Assembly: GCF_009730915.1 (NCBI RefSeq) | Contig: NC_052476.1 | Coordinates: 17,452,162 to 17,516,161, forward strand | Direction of reading: 5' to 3' | Length of the DNA stretch: 64,000 bases | From: Dioscorea cayenensis subsp. rotundata | Taxonomy: Eukaryota; Streptophyta; Magnoliopsida; Dioscoreales; Dioscoreaceae | Shown here: positions 1-13,029 of the stretch, piece by piece | Layout: every line of letters begins with the position of its first letter | Numbering within the stretch: the first letter of the stretch is position 1 | Translations under genes and position numbers: made by a program | Notes under the pieces: generated by a model | Told to the model about the DNA's origin: nothing | Databases searched by the model: none | Seen by the model: only the letters and a program-made list of their open reading frames with translations

Positions 1-1109
1 ATATAATAATTTTCATATAATATCTCTTATTTTTTTTAAAAAATTACTCATCTTACGTCACGTGTTAAATATTCAATGGTGAATTAAATTAATTACATTT
101 ATTTGACTTCACCTAAATTATTCTTTTTATTTTTTTGGCATTATATTGCATTTAAATTTTGAGTTGCAAATTAGAGCACAATCTCAATCTCAATCTCAAC
201 TTTGAGAAGCAATATTCCAAAGGCTCAATTTGTTCTCAACTTTTCAGAAAAAGCCACTAAAAAACACAGGAAGAAAAAGAGAAAGATGATGTATGCCTCA
301 GAGAAAGAAGAGACTTGAATTTGCCCACCCCCCCAACTATTCATTTAACCCCACAAATACAAAGCAAGGCAGAGTGAGAGAGAGAGCCTGCATATTCCTT
401 ACTTTTTCCAAGTCTCAACCATTCTTTATATCTACAACCTTTGCCTACATGGCACCCAATTAATTGTTCATTAGTCATTCAAGAAAGAGAGATCCAAATG
501 AACATGACCACACATGTTTCAGAGAATCTCTTTCTTCCAACCAACCCCTTCTTTGCATTATCTATCCATATCCTTCATTTTGCAGTAGCATAATAATTTG
601 CTATTTAAGTTGTTCAATAATTAAAATAATAAAGCTTTTTTTCACTTATTTTCCTTGATAATAGTGTTTTTTTTATTAATATGTATTAAGATAAAATTGA
701 AATTACATACCAATGGCCCTTTCGCTTATTGGTATCGAATTTCTTATGTAAAATGTTCGTTTCAGATGGGGGCATATATGCTTGTTAAGCTTGCTTCACA
801 CCTGTGCACGTTCCAGATGCATGCTTGTCGTAATTCGTCAAAATAAAAATAAAAATAAACTACTCCACTTTTGTTTCATTTTTTTTCCTTTTAGCATTGC
901 CTCCCTTGTGTTTATCATGAGATCCTTTTTATTGAATACCATCATACTTTTATCAATGAAGTTCCAATCTTGCAAAGAAAACAGCCATAGAAAACTTTAA
1001 ATGATTCTTTCTCCAGTATTAGGTATATTGTTAATATCTAATTTTTTTTATTTTTATCATTGTTCTATTTGTTAAATATGGATTTAAATAACTATTATAC
1101 ATGTAGAAA
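1..1109. other. AT-rich intergenic DNA
   Basis: No supportable gene. The stretch is AT-rich with short, compositionally unremarkable reading frames that lack splice-linked partners or recognisable domains. A short purine and CT-rich patch lies at about 265-400. Confidence 0.6.
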
Positions 1110-2130
1110 TATTTTTAAAATGCACCAAGCTGGAGTCCTCTCTACAATCTCCCTGAAGGAAGTCTTTCTTTTGGTTTGGGATTAAAAACTACTCACTAGC
1201 ATTCCAGTCAGGTCTTTTACTTGTCATTAGGGATGGGGTAAGATCTTCACTATGGCATGATTGTTGGTTTGAGAGAAAGGGCACCTTGTGATATATGGCA
1301 TGAGTTTTTTTTTTCACCTAGATGAGCGACAAGGCCATTAGAAAAGACAAAGGTGTGTATAAATCTCGGCGGAGCAAGTGGGGATGGAGTCCGTGTACAC
1401 ATGGGCTCTAAAATCACTCGCACATAATCGTTATTCATACTCTCAGAAATCTACCCCACCCATAATTTGAATTCTCACAACTTGTGAAAAGTTCTGATGG
1501 GGACCCGGTTACTAATAAACCACTTCGTCGTTATTTTTTTTGAATATTATGATTTTGATTTATGAGTTTTAATGTAACGAAACTTTAGGAGATGATCCTA
1601 TGACTCAAGGCTAACAAGCCTCACATCAAATTGTGGTGTTGGAATGCAAGGGAAAGTTTTCCATTAAGACGTTCTATCATTTCCTCAACGAGCACACAAG
1701 AGCCAAAAAATTTGAAATAGGACCTTATCCCCCAAAAATTAACATCTTTACCTAGCCCATCTGGGATAATAAGATCTTGACACTGAGCCAAATTAGCAAA
1801 ACAAAACTACAATAGATTACCTATTGCAACAAACGTTCTCTTCTTTAACAACCTTTTCACTTTTTGAATATAGTATTTTTTGAGAACATATTTGATCTAT
1901 CTTGATATCTTTCCTCCCTGGGTGGTTTGCGGTCTTCCTAAAGAAATAATTTTGACAATCACCAATAGAATGTCCGGGTAGATCCTCGCTATAGCAATCT
2001 ATGGGAATATCTGGTTTGCTGGAGCTAATTAACTGCATTTTTGGCATGCGTATTCTCGATCCCATATTTATCAATCATAATCAAAATTGATTTCATTATT
2101 CTTTCTTGGATATCCTCAACCCCAGACCCC
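1110..2130 (+). mobile_element. Decayed LINE (L1-type) 3' remnant, zf-RVT region
   Basis: Read on the plus strand with frame changes, the region resembles the C-terminal part of plant LINE reverse transcriptases. Around 1160-1290 there is an FWFGIKNY..F..G...VIRDGV....WHDCWFERKGTL pattern, like the zf-RVT leader. At 1650-1800 a KGKFSIKTFYHFLNEH segment is followed by PPKINIFT, WDNKILTLSQ and a YCNK pattern, interrupted by in-frame stops. Near 2000 an NIWFAGAN.LHFWHAY segment recalls the last conserved block. Several stops and frame shifts show that it is dead. The ends cannot be defined and no poly-A tail or target-site duplication was identified. The assignment rests on motif memory, not on a search. 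Confidence 0.6.
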
Positions 2131-5100
2131 AAAAGAATCAAATTGGAGGAGTTTCACACCAACTATCAAATGGAGCCTCAATTTTCTTTATTTACTTTTC
2201 AAGTGCTCTCGATTAGCTAGTCCCTAACAATGACCTTGATTGAAGCTATTACCATTTAGCTACGCTATGTGCCCTAGTCCTAGCTTCCATCATCTAGGCG
2301 TCACAAATTTCTCCCAATAGCCGTTAGGCTGTCATCATACCTCCTATCTCCGCTCTTTGTAGGGTTATAAGGCAATTTACTTTGTATTTCCAGTAGTTTT
2401 ATATCCCCCTCCCCCAACACACAAATTTAGTGGTTTATCCACTTTTATAAAATAAAAATACAAGCATATAAAAACTAAATGCTTTTTCAAAGCGCCTATG
2501 TTACGCGCCCAGTGAGTGCCTCATTATGAGCATTTGGTGACCACTGAGCGTTCAGTGGCCATTAAACGTTTAAAAGGAGATTCATTTATTATTTTTTTTA
2601 ACAATATGGTCCATGTCCATTTAAAAAATAAAAATAATTAATAATTTATTTAAAAATAAATAACCATTGCATTTATTTATTTATTTATTTATATTTTAAA
2701 TTTTTATAGAGACATCTACATTCTTTTTCAATCTTCCACCACTTATTCATTTTTTTTATTCCACTACTTTATTCTCTTTCTTCCATTATTTCTTCTTTTA
2801 TTTTCTTTCAATCTCCCACTCAACAAACTCTTTATTTTTTTTTTCTAAACTACATCCCTTTATTATATTTAAAAAAATAATTCTACTTATATGGAACAAA
2901 GAAAACAATTTTTAATAGATGAGTTATGAATGATTTTGAAAAAAAAAAAATTGTGTGTTGCTAGAAAAAAAAAATAAAGGCAAAAAGAACGTCCACCATC
3001 AGTAGAAAATGAAAGCATTTGAATCGTGATTTATAAAACAGGACATGAAAGACTTTTCAATGGTTATTTGACCTTAATACTTATTCATTTTATTTTATTT
3101 TATTATTAATGTCGTTAATTTATATTAAATTATTTCATATTTTTTCACCAAAATAAATAAATATTTTTATTTTTATTTTTTATACCAAGAATTAAGTATT
3201 CTATAAAAGATTAACAATATATTATTTATTAAAACTCGCATGATTTTTGAAATATTTAATAATTTATTTTAAAATAAAATGTTTATTGTGAATAATTGAC
3301 AAGATGAATGATAAAACTTTAAGTTCCATACTATAGTACAACTATTATTGAAAGCAATCTAATGAATAAGAATTGTATAAACATTGAGTTACTTCGATAA
3401 TCTAATTATTAAAAATGTCTATAAGTTTAGAGTGGATAAGAAGAAAAAAATATATATATATATATATATTTCCAAGAATAAAGTAGGGAGATGGGAGGCC
3501 AAATGTGGCTGAGGTTGAACACTTTTGGGACTTGTGGGTTTGGATTCCAATGTGATTATAGATGGACCACCACATGAACTCACTTATTTTGGGTGGGACT
3601 CAAAAAAGTTGCTCAAAAAGGTAATAGGTCCTCCCGGATCCAACTTCTTTATTTATTTTATTTTATTTTATTTTATTTATTTTTGGGGTGTCATGAAAAG
3701 GACTTGGGGGATTCCTTTGCAACTTTGCTTGAGGGAAACAAAAAAAAATAGGGTGGTATTAGAATTTTTATTAATAAATCAAAATCAAAGAATAAAGCGA
3801 TGCTTCTTTATTTATTTATTTATTTATTTTGTCACAATAGGCGATAAACACCACTTAAGGATTTATTAAGAGACAAACAGATAGAGAGACGCATTAGTTA
3901 TGGTGATTTATCGACTTTTTAGAAATTTATTAACTTGGTTTGTTATCACATAGAAGTTGTTTAGTTCACAAAACTTTATATTATCGCCGAGAATAAGATT
4001 ACTAGGAATATAATTCTCGAGTCATATTAATGGGAATATCTGAAATTTTTGTTTGGTTAACAAGACAGTAATGTGCTCAGAATATAACATTATAGTGACC
4101 TGAAACCTTTTACTAAAAATTGTGTTTTTACTAAAATATTTTTTTCTAATAAGTAATAAATATATCAAAATTAATTATATTTCTAAGGATATATCGATAA
4201 ATTTTATTTATTAATATTAATTAAATCAAACTTGCCTATTTTAAATAAATATTATTTATTTATAGAAAATTGATATTTTAGAAAATTTTAATGAATTTGA
4301 AGGATATAACGGGAAAAAAATTTACATTTAGCCGGGAATATGAGATTACTACCTATTGAATTGATAATTATATTACAGGAAAAATTGACTAAGTTATCAC
4401 ATACCCCGACTCTATATAACCAAACGAAGTAATGGAAGATCACCCGGCTCATATTCTGAGGGTAATGTGATATTATCCCCAACCAAATGGTCTTATAAAG
4501 TAATAAAATTTTACCAAGTGCACGCCCATAAAATTTATAGAAACCATACCAAGTTAATAAATCCTTCTACTATATAATTTTGGGGAGAGAAATATAACTC
4601 TCATAAATGACCTATTGGCCCCAGTTGAATAATAATATAAACAATAACTGAGCTCGATAACAATTGATGAACAATATTGTTATAGTATTACATCACAGGA
4701 ATTTAACCCTGCAATTGACCATCTATGGATGGTGTGATTGACAACTGCTCAAGCCAATAGTTGTCCTCAAGTATAAATGTCATATGTCAATAAAATCATA
4801 ATTAAAAAGTAATAAAAAAAAAATAGGTAAGTGAAAGCAAGTTTCACTTTGATTTAATCTTCCCAACAACTCTAAATTAATAATTAGATATATATAACAA
4901 CTACTTAGTATATAATATTTATTAATTTTTTTATATGACATCTCATCAGAAATTATTCACGAGATTCAACCAAATATTATTTGTCTTTAAGAAACTTGGC
5001 AAAATGAATTACTTGAATACAAATGATATGGATGTTGAAGAAAATGATTACTTTTAAGTTGTTTAATACCCATTTTCCTCCAAAAGAACCACAAACATAA

Positions 5101-6141
5101 TAAATTTATTGAAAATATTGTTATATATAAATATTGACAAGCTATAAATCTTAAACTTCAAATTATAAAGATCTGAACCAACCACTTTTGGCTTCGAGGA
5201 GAATAATTAAAAAGATAAATTAAGATGGCTCCTTCTTTAGCTTTATAGAGTGAGTATAACAACCACTAATCATTAATTGATCTATCTTTAACGTGTATTT
5301 AGGAAAGGGATAAACATTAAAATGAATCATTAATGATCTTTATCAGGCGTTTGTTGTTATTTAAAATATAATAATATAATTATTTTCATCATATTCTATT
5401 TGAAAAACTATTTATTATTTATGCCTTAACATCTATACGTAACATAAATTTGTCTTAAAATGGGACAAGCAATTGTAATCATTGTGATTTTTTTTTTATT
5501 TACCCTTAAAAAAATTATTTCAATTATATAATTAAATTTATAGCACATATTTTCAACATGCACAAATTATTGACAGTTGGTTTTTTTCTTATTCAATTAT
5601 CAAAGGCACAAAGGAACAATACTAGTCTTAGTTGTTTTTTCTTTTTTTTAATTTTATTTTTTATAACGTGATAGGTTACCACAGGCACCATTCCTAAAAT
5701 TAGGTATTGAGTAAGGTCCTCAAACCCCTATTCGAGCATTGACCAGGCCAAACCTAAGATTTAAGAGTCGAGGGTTTAAGCATGGTCGAGTTGGGATTGA
5801 ACCGGATTTAATAATAAAATATAAAAAATATATATGGCAACAATTACTAATGAGAAAAATATGATATAAAATATAATTGTAATAATATAAAAAATATATA
5901 ATTGGTTAAATTGTATACATATATTTATTATGATTACAGTTAATTAACTACTCAAATGCAATAAAAATGATTAAAAAAATTAATTTACCCTTTTATCATA
6001 AATTTACATCTATAAATAATAATTTTACATGGAATATATAAGTAAATACATATTCTTTTTAAAGTATATATTACTATAGAAAAAATAGTAAGTTATATAC
6101 ATGTCATTCATGTTAAAATCTATATATTTGCTAAAATTAAA
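2131..6141. other. Intergenic DNA, no gene seen
   Basis: AT-rich sequence with homopolymer and dinucleotide runs (for example the AT run near 3450-3470 and TTTA-type runs near 3650 and 3815). No reading frame shows a recognisable domain. The stretch at about 3950-4490 has a transposon-like look, with TTTGTTTGGTTAAC near 4050 and an ATAACCAAACGAA near 4415, but its ends could not be paired. Confidence 0.5.
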
Positions 6142-6310
6142 GTTATTAATTTCATCTTTAATTAAATCCAATGTCAAGATCCAAACAAATATACATGATC
6201 AAATCAGAGCCGTTAATTTCATCCCTTATCAAATCCAATGTCTAGATTCAAATGTATATAGATGATCAAATCAGTACCGTTAATTTCATCTTTTTATTAA
6301 ATCCAAGCAA
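6142..6310. repeat. Tandem repeat, about 68-bp unit, 2.5 copies
   Basis: A unit that begins GTTAATTTCATC and continues through AAATCCAATGTC and GATCAAATCAG starts at about 6142, 6211 and 6278. The third copy is partial. The copies differ at scattered positions. No coding potential is seen. Confidence 0.75.
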
Positions 6311-7804
6311 TATTTTTTGGATTAGGGTTTCAATTCTCCTCTACGGACTCCTCAATGCTCTTGTTCTCATCACGGCGAGGGCAGGAGTATAGGAGCACTT
6401 CGGTGGCTAAATTCTCTGTCGAACCAGCTAGATCACCAGATTTTTTTGATCGGTCTTCTCAAGTCCATTTTTAGGGATATTAGCCGGACTGATCTCTTAA
6501 CCAGTTCTAGGTTTTTTTGTTTGGATCTGCCAATCCGGTCTGGATTTAACAACCTTGATATTTGAGAAGAAGTCAAATGTTTTAATCGTTCAACCACAGT
6601 GATAGATGTGTATATCAAATGGTAAATATTCATAAACACAAATTGAACTTTCAATTGTACGCTCTCATAAGGCCGGCGACACTAGGTTTGGGAATGCAAA
6701 TTCGCACCTCATTAGACCGCTAAAAAAGACAAGAGCGTGCACAATCTTTGATGGAACAAGCATTGCCCACACTCTCAGATATGGATAATCACACACAAAT
6801 TGAACTCTCGCCGCTTGGGAAAATTTTTATAAGACCCAGGTACCAATTGACCTCTGAGCCATTGGTAGCGGGTTTCAAACCAATGTCGCTCGACCAAGGG
6901 CCATTCACAAATGGTAAAGAATTTTAAAATGAATGCTTAATATATATTTTTATTATCATAGAATATATTATATATTCAACAGTTTAATAGAATACATCTG
7001 GTGAGGCAGGAGGAGTTTTTGGAGAACCATCTGTTAAGTCTACGGTTAAAACTTAAAAGAAACGGTTCAAAAGTTCAAATAATTAAAATGAGAAAAATAA
7101 GAAAACATCAAACTCTTTTTGCTACTATTGTGATATTGATTTTCCCCCATATTTGAGATAAACAAAACCAAAAAAGAAAAGCTCGCCGGAGAACACGCCG
7201 GCAGAGGATGACAGGCAATTAGGAAAGGAAGACACTTGAGATAATGAACTTGATTACATGGTTAGGGTATTGCCCTTATTCTTAAGGTCATAGTTTTCTT
7301 CTTTAGATGATCTACTTTTTTGGCCCTTTCCTTCCTTTGTGTTCTTCTTCTTCTTCTTCTTTTGACTTCATTGCATTAATATGCAATGATCCATCAAAAA
7401 AGAAAGAAAAAGGAAAGATACAAAATACAATAAAAACAATCATATAAATATATAAACACATAAATGCATAAAACATTACTAGAAATGGCGCACCTATCCA
7501 TGCATTGATTTACTCTCACTTCAATGCTCTTCAAACCATTCTATTCCAAGCATCACCATGGATAATCCATAAAACATTTTTTTTTAAAAAAAAAAATTTT
7601 AAAAAAAGAAAGAAAAAAGAAGAAGAAGAAGGAGAAGAAGAAGCCAAAGACATCTTAGTGGGGGTCCTTAATCACTCTCAAAAGCTCCTCTTTTGCCTTC
7701 TTGATAAGCCATCACTTTTGCTCTCTTGCACACAAAACCTTTATGCCTTCATGTCTTCCTCTTCAAATACCTCAAGATAACCCCAAAAAAAAACAAAGAA
7801 AAAA
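6311..7804. other. Upstream region of the SULTR3;3-like gene
   Basis: No separate gene is seen. A TATA-like ATATATAAACACATA lies at about 7447-7461. The stretch before the coding start contains a long A run and a GAAGAA-type purine tract at about 7600-7650, then a CT-rich stretch. This suggests a 5' untranslated leader, but the transcription start cannot be fixed from sequence alone. Confidence 0.4.
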
Positions 7805-8232
7805 ATGAGAACCAAAGAAGATGAGGTACTAGATATGGGTGCAAACAAAGGAGGAGGAGGAGGAGAAGAAGAAGTGAGGATGAATAACAACAACAACAAC
7901 AACAACAACAATGATGATGATGATCATCAAGTAGAGATAACAGTAATGGAGATGATGCACAAAGTGGAGCTTCCTCAACCTAAAAGCACCATTACCAAGC
8001 TCAAGATCAGGTTCAAAGAAACCTTCTTCCCTGATGATCCTTTCAGAAACTTCTCTGGCCAACCTTTCTCTTCCAAACTCTCTCTTTCTGCCCAGTTCCT
8101 CTTCCCCATTCTCTCTTGGGCTCCTTCTTATTCCTTCTCTCTTTTCAAGTCTGATCTCATCTCTGGCCTCACCATTGCCAGCCTTGCCATCCCTCAGGCA
8201 TGCTCTCTTCTACTCCTCTTTCTCAATCTAAT

Positions 8233-8266
<34 letters not shown>

Positions 8267-11200
8267 CTAACTTTATACATATGATGTTGTTGAACATGAT
8301 ATATAGGGTATCAGTTATGCAAAGCTTGCCAACCTGCCACCCATTGTAGGATTATGTAAGCTTGAGTTTATATATATATATATATATATATGAGATTCAT
8401 TTATGCATGCATGCATGCAGTATGGAGATGGTTTGATATATGGGTTTAAATTGTGGATGTAGATTCAAGTTTTGTGCCACCATTAGTGTATGCAGTGCTG
8501 GGAAGTTCAAGAGATCTTGCAGTTGGACCTGTTTCAATTGCTTCTTTGATTATGGGATCAATGCTGAGACAAGCTGTGAATCCAAACACTGATCCTTATC
8601 TTTTCCTGCAACTTGCCTTCACTTCAACTCTCTTTGCTGGCATTTTCCAAGCCTCTCTTGGCATTTTCAGGTCATCTCAATCAACCATTCTTAATTTATT
8701 TATTTGTGAATGCATGTTTATATATTAATTATGTGAAAATTTTGATGCATGTGTTTGGTTTTTAATGTTTCATAGGTTAGGATTAATTATAGACTTCTTA
8801 TCAAAGGCCACACTGATTGGATTCATGGCTGGTTCTGCAATCATAGTTTCTCTTCAGCAACTCAAAAGCCTTCTTGGGATTGTTCATTTCACCAAACAAA
8901 TGGGTCTGGTCCCTGTTCTTGCTTCTGTTTTCCACACCACCAATGAGGTCCGTCCTTTTTCTCTCTGTATTATTATTTATTTTTGTTTACATATATTTTT
9001 ATATTTTTATGTATATATATATATATATTTATATGAGCAGTGGTCATGGCAAACCATAGTGATGGGGATGAGTTTTCTAGGCATTCTGTTGCTTGCCAGA
9101 CATGTTGTATGTGTTTCTCTTTTCCTTCTTTTGTTTATTTATTTATTTATTTTTATTTTCTTCATATTTTATTTGTAGTTTTTATTGCATGTCTTGATGT
9201 ATATTAATGCACCGTTTTCCATTAATGAGTTTGTACAAGAAGAACAACCTGTTTTGTTTCTATTGGAAAACAAGTTTGACTATTTATTTTAATAATTTTT
9301 TTTTTCATCATAAAATGTTTTCAAAAGTAAAATAGAGATATTTGTAAATTTAAATTAACGCACTATTTTGATGAGGGGTACAAATGAATAAGTAAAGTGA
9401 ATCAAGTTTAGAGTACTTCATGAACATCTTCTACTTGTCTTTATGAATGAATATTTCAACATGTAGATTCTATGCAGATAGTTAAATTAGTTTTTATATA
9501 TTTATTTATTAATAATATATATTGGATTAATTAGGACTAATTAAATAATTATTTAATTAAAAACTAGAAAGAGAGTTGGACCCACATGGCTTTGGGTCCA
9601 CTACTTTTTAATCATGTTTTGTAACAGTGGACTTGATGGGGCAAAGAAAGGGTACAAAAGTTCAAATCATCACTCTATCAATGTACTAATATCTTAGTAT
9701 CTCTTTGGGATATCAACTATTTTGGTGTTTTTTTTTATTTTTAGGATAAAAATAAATGAGAACCACAGTACAGTGCGGTGGTTTCTCAATTTGAAAACAA
9801 GTGAATAATATTATAAAATACCATCGTTAGAAGGGTACAATTTTCTTTTTCAACCTTTTTTTATTTTTTGGCACTTTATTTTTAATTTTTTATAATTTTT
9901 GTTGTCTTGAAAATTTTATATATGCCTTATTTGGATTAGCTTATTAAAAAAATATTTTTTTATTAATTTAGTAGAAGTCGTCTCGAAAAAGTCTTCTTCG
10001 TAGTAGTTAATAATTTTTTATATATATGCTTTGATTAGCTTTTTACGTAGAAGTAGAAGTCAGTAAAATATAATAAACAACTTTTTTTCATAAAAGTTCT
10101 GGCTACGACTATCTATTGCTTTTCGACTTTTTTATCGCTGCTTTTTTCAAGAAACTAATACAAACAACATTTTTGGAATTCAAAAACGTTTAACTTATAA
10201 AAAGACTTCTGGGTTTTCCAAAAGGCAATCCAAACAAAGCCATATTATCAAAAAATATTTTTGCTCCGTTGGTGCTAAAGTTCGTACTTCATACATTCAT
10301 CACTATTTTAGCCCAATAGACTCTGGTAACTGCTCAATACTGGTGTCAATGAGCAAAATTAGAAATATTTAGTAATTTTAATATGAAAAATTTGAAAAAA
10401 TTTTATGGATGAAATTGAAAGAATTAGATGATCACCCCTTACTGTTCTCCTTAATAATGAAGAACCAATATTCATTTATAAATAATTTATTGTTTACATT
10501 AATCACCTTTAAATAAGAGATTCCCCTTAACATTATTGATCAGAGTGTTGTCTTTTTTTTTTCTCTTGATCTATTTTAATAACATCAATAACTGGCATTC
10601 TATACATTCAAAATAAAACTTTTAGAGTTAATCATTTTCTTATTAGTTTTAGTTTTAAATTTAGAAGTACTGATTTTTTTTTTTTTTACTTTTGATGCAG
10701 AGTATGAAAAAGCCAAGCCTTTTCTGGGTTTCAGCAGGGGCTCCATTAGCATCAGTTATCATTTCCACCCTCCTTGTTTTCCTCTTCAAAGCTCAAAACC
10801 ATGGAATCAGTATTGTTAGCTTCTTCCTTCTTGCTCATTTCTCATATCTCATATTTTAATATCTATTAAATATTTATATATATATTGTTTTAATATAGAT
10901 TGGACACTTGCCACATGGACTTAATCCACCTTCATGGGATAAACTTATCTTCAAAAGTTCATATCTAAGTTTGGTAATGAAAACAGGACTCATCACTGGA
11001 ATCATTTCTCTAACTGTAAGTCTCCATTCAATATTACTTATAAAACTTTAATATTTCTGATTAATTAAAAAGATCATTCAATGTTTTCTGATAATTTTTT
11101 TTTTTAGGAAGGAGTTGCAGTTGGAAGAACATTTGCTTCACTTAAAGACTACAAAGTTGATGGTAACAAAGAAATGATGGCAATTGGATTGATGAACATT

Positions 11201-12630
11201 GTTGGTTGTTGCACTTCATGTTATGTTACAACAGGTAATTAAAAAAAAAATTATCATCAAATCATTTACTATTATTCTCATTATTCGTATTTTTCCAATA
11301 CCGTATCTCATCATTCATTGTCCGTATTCATTTTTGTACAATAACCTACTTTTTCTATGCAAATCACGTATAAATACCGACAGGGGTCGGTCCAAATAAC
11401 ATAAACTTGAGATGTTTAAACAAGTAGTTTCAAGTCTGAATATATTACGGATTAATTTATAATCTATAGCTCCTGACAAATTGACGATCAAAGACTAAAA
11501 AAAATGTGTTTTTCTTCTTAGTATGTTTTTTCTGCTATGATCACTTTGTAGGAGCATTTTCCCGGTCGGCGGTAAATCACAATGCAGGATGCAAAACGGC
11601 GATGTCGAATATAGTAATGGCATTGACGGTGATGGTCACGCTACTCTTCCTCATGCCGCTCTTCGTCTACACCCCTAATGTTGTTCTCGGAGCGATCATA
11701 GTGACGGCCGTCATCGGTCTCATTGATCTGCCTGCTGCATATCATATATGGAAGATGGATAAAATGGACTTCCTAGTTTTGTTAGCAGCATTTCTTGGAG
11801 TTGTCTTTATTTCTGTCCAAGAAGGCCTAGCAATTGCGGTAATGTTTTATTTTTTTCGATCAAGTTGAATGTTGCTAGATGAATATTATAAGTTTATTAA
11901 TCGACGCAGATAGGAATTTCGATCTTTAGAGTTCTGCTTCAAATCACAAGGCCGAAGATTGTGAGTTTAGGGAACATATCAGGGAGTGATATTTATAGGA
12001 ATGTTCAACAATACAGAGATGCAAAAAGAGTTCCAGGATTTCTAATTCTTGCAGTTGAAGCTCCAATTAACTTTGCAAACTGTACCTACCTTCATGAAAG
12101 GTAATTTTTTTTGGTTTCAAATTAGTATAGAAGTTAAGAAGTTTTAGTGATGATTAATTTATTTTGCTGTTGAATTTCAGAATTGGAAGGTGGATAGAAG
12201 ATGAACTTGATTGTGGAGGGAAATGCGCTTCTCTTCAATTTGTAATTCTGGATTTATCAAGTACTTATTTTACTCTAAAAGCTTAAGCTAATAGAATGAT
12301 AGACGCGTACTTAAATCTTTTTTTTTTGTTGTTTTAGCCGTGAGTGCGGTGGATACAAGCGGAATTTCACTTTTGATTGACTTAAAAAAAATTTTGAGAA
12401 AAAAAGACATTGAGGTAAATATATTATTTATTTATTTATTTATATATTTATTTGAAATTTATAGGATTGAGTTTTGGTTGCAGCTAGTGCTTGTAAATCC
12501 AGTGGGAGAAGTGATGGAGAAAATTAAAAGAGCAGATGATGCACTTCAATTTCTTGGAGTTGATTCTCTTTATTTAACTATTGAGGAGGCTGTCATATCA
12601 CTCTCTTCATTGATTAAGGAAGCATCCTAA
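7805..12630 (+). CDS. SULTR3;3: Group 3 sulfate/anion transporter, SULTR3;3-like
   Basis: A SLC26/SulP family membrane transporter of the plant SULTR3 group. Thirteen exons join in frame: 7805-8197, 8307-8355, 8463-8670, 8776-8947, 9041-9106, 10701-10814, 10899-11015, 11108-11234, 11552-11838, 11910-12100, 12181-12260, 12338-12414 and 12484-12630. They encode 675 aa, the usual length for the family. Diagnostic stretches are PDDPFR near residue 75, the SulP signature [12 protein letters not shown] spanning exons 1-2, [12 protein letters not shown] in exon 3 and GAFSRSAVN at exons 8-9. A C-terminal STAS domain (about 500-665) contains VSAVDTSG at 603-610. Exon phases and residue choices match SULTR3;3 better than SULTR3;1 as I remember them. 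In some plants, group 3 members act on plastid sulfate uptake or phosphate/phytate balance, but the substrate here is not shown. Oddities: intron 1 begins GC rather than GT, and the N-terminus carries ten asparagines. The first ATG was chosen. In-frame Met11 and Met26 are alternatives. Confidence 0.93.
7883..7924 (+). repeat. In-frame AAC/GAT microsatellite in SULTR exon 1
   Basis: Ten consecutive Asn codons (residues 27-36) run directly into four Asp codons (37-40). This lies in the cytosolic N-terminal tail, before the conserved part of the transporter. It is a coding microsatellite, so its length probably varies between individuals. Confidence 0.85.
9921..10245. mobile_element. MITE-like element in SULTR intron 5
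   Basis: The left end reads TATGCCTTATTTGGATTAG. The right end, read as the reverse complement, is TATGGCTTTGTTTGGATTG, giving imperfect terminal inverted repeats about 320 bp apart. GGCTTTGTTTGG-type ends are common in Tourist/PIF-like MITEs. No convincing target-site duplication was found, so the exact ends and superfamily are uncertain. It sits inside the 1.6-kb fifth intron of the transporter gene. Confidence 0.5.
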
Positions 12631-13029
12631 ATTCCTAATTACTCCAAAATTTCTCTATTTTCTATTTTATTTTATTCAATATTAATGTTTGCATGTAACT
12701 GTAAATTTCTATGTATTTATTAATAGTAATGGCATCACTCTCTTTGCTTCATGGTTTGACAATTTTATCTATTATAATCATAAAGCTATATTTATAAATT
12801 AAAAAGTATTTTTCATTATTGCCCATAAACCATGCTCAACATGCATCATTGTTTGTACAATTAAAAAGAGCACAGTAATTTCTTAATGTAAAACAATACA
12901 TAACAAAATTATGTGTCTTTCAATATTTCTTTTCCTCTTATTAGCACTTGATCATAACTCCAAGTTTTCCCCTTAGTTTAAATAAGCTCTGTTTTCTAAT
13001 TTATTAATATTGTTCTTGTTTCGGTAGAT
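12631..13029. other. 3' flank of the SULTR gene
   Basis: AT-rich DNA following the stop codon, presumably the 3' untranslated region and terminator of the transporter gene. No further coding sequence is seen before the broken MED26-like exons. Confidence 0.45.
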
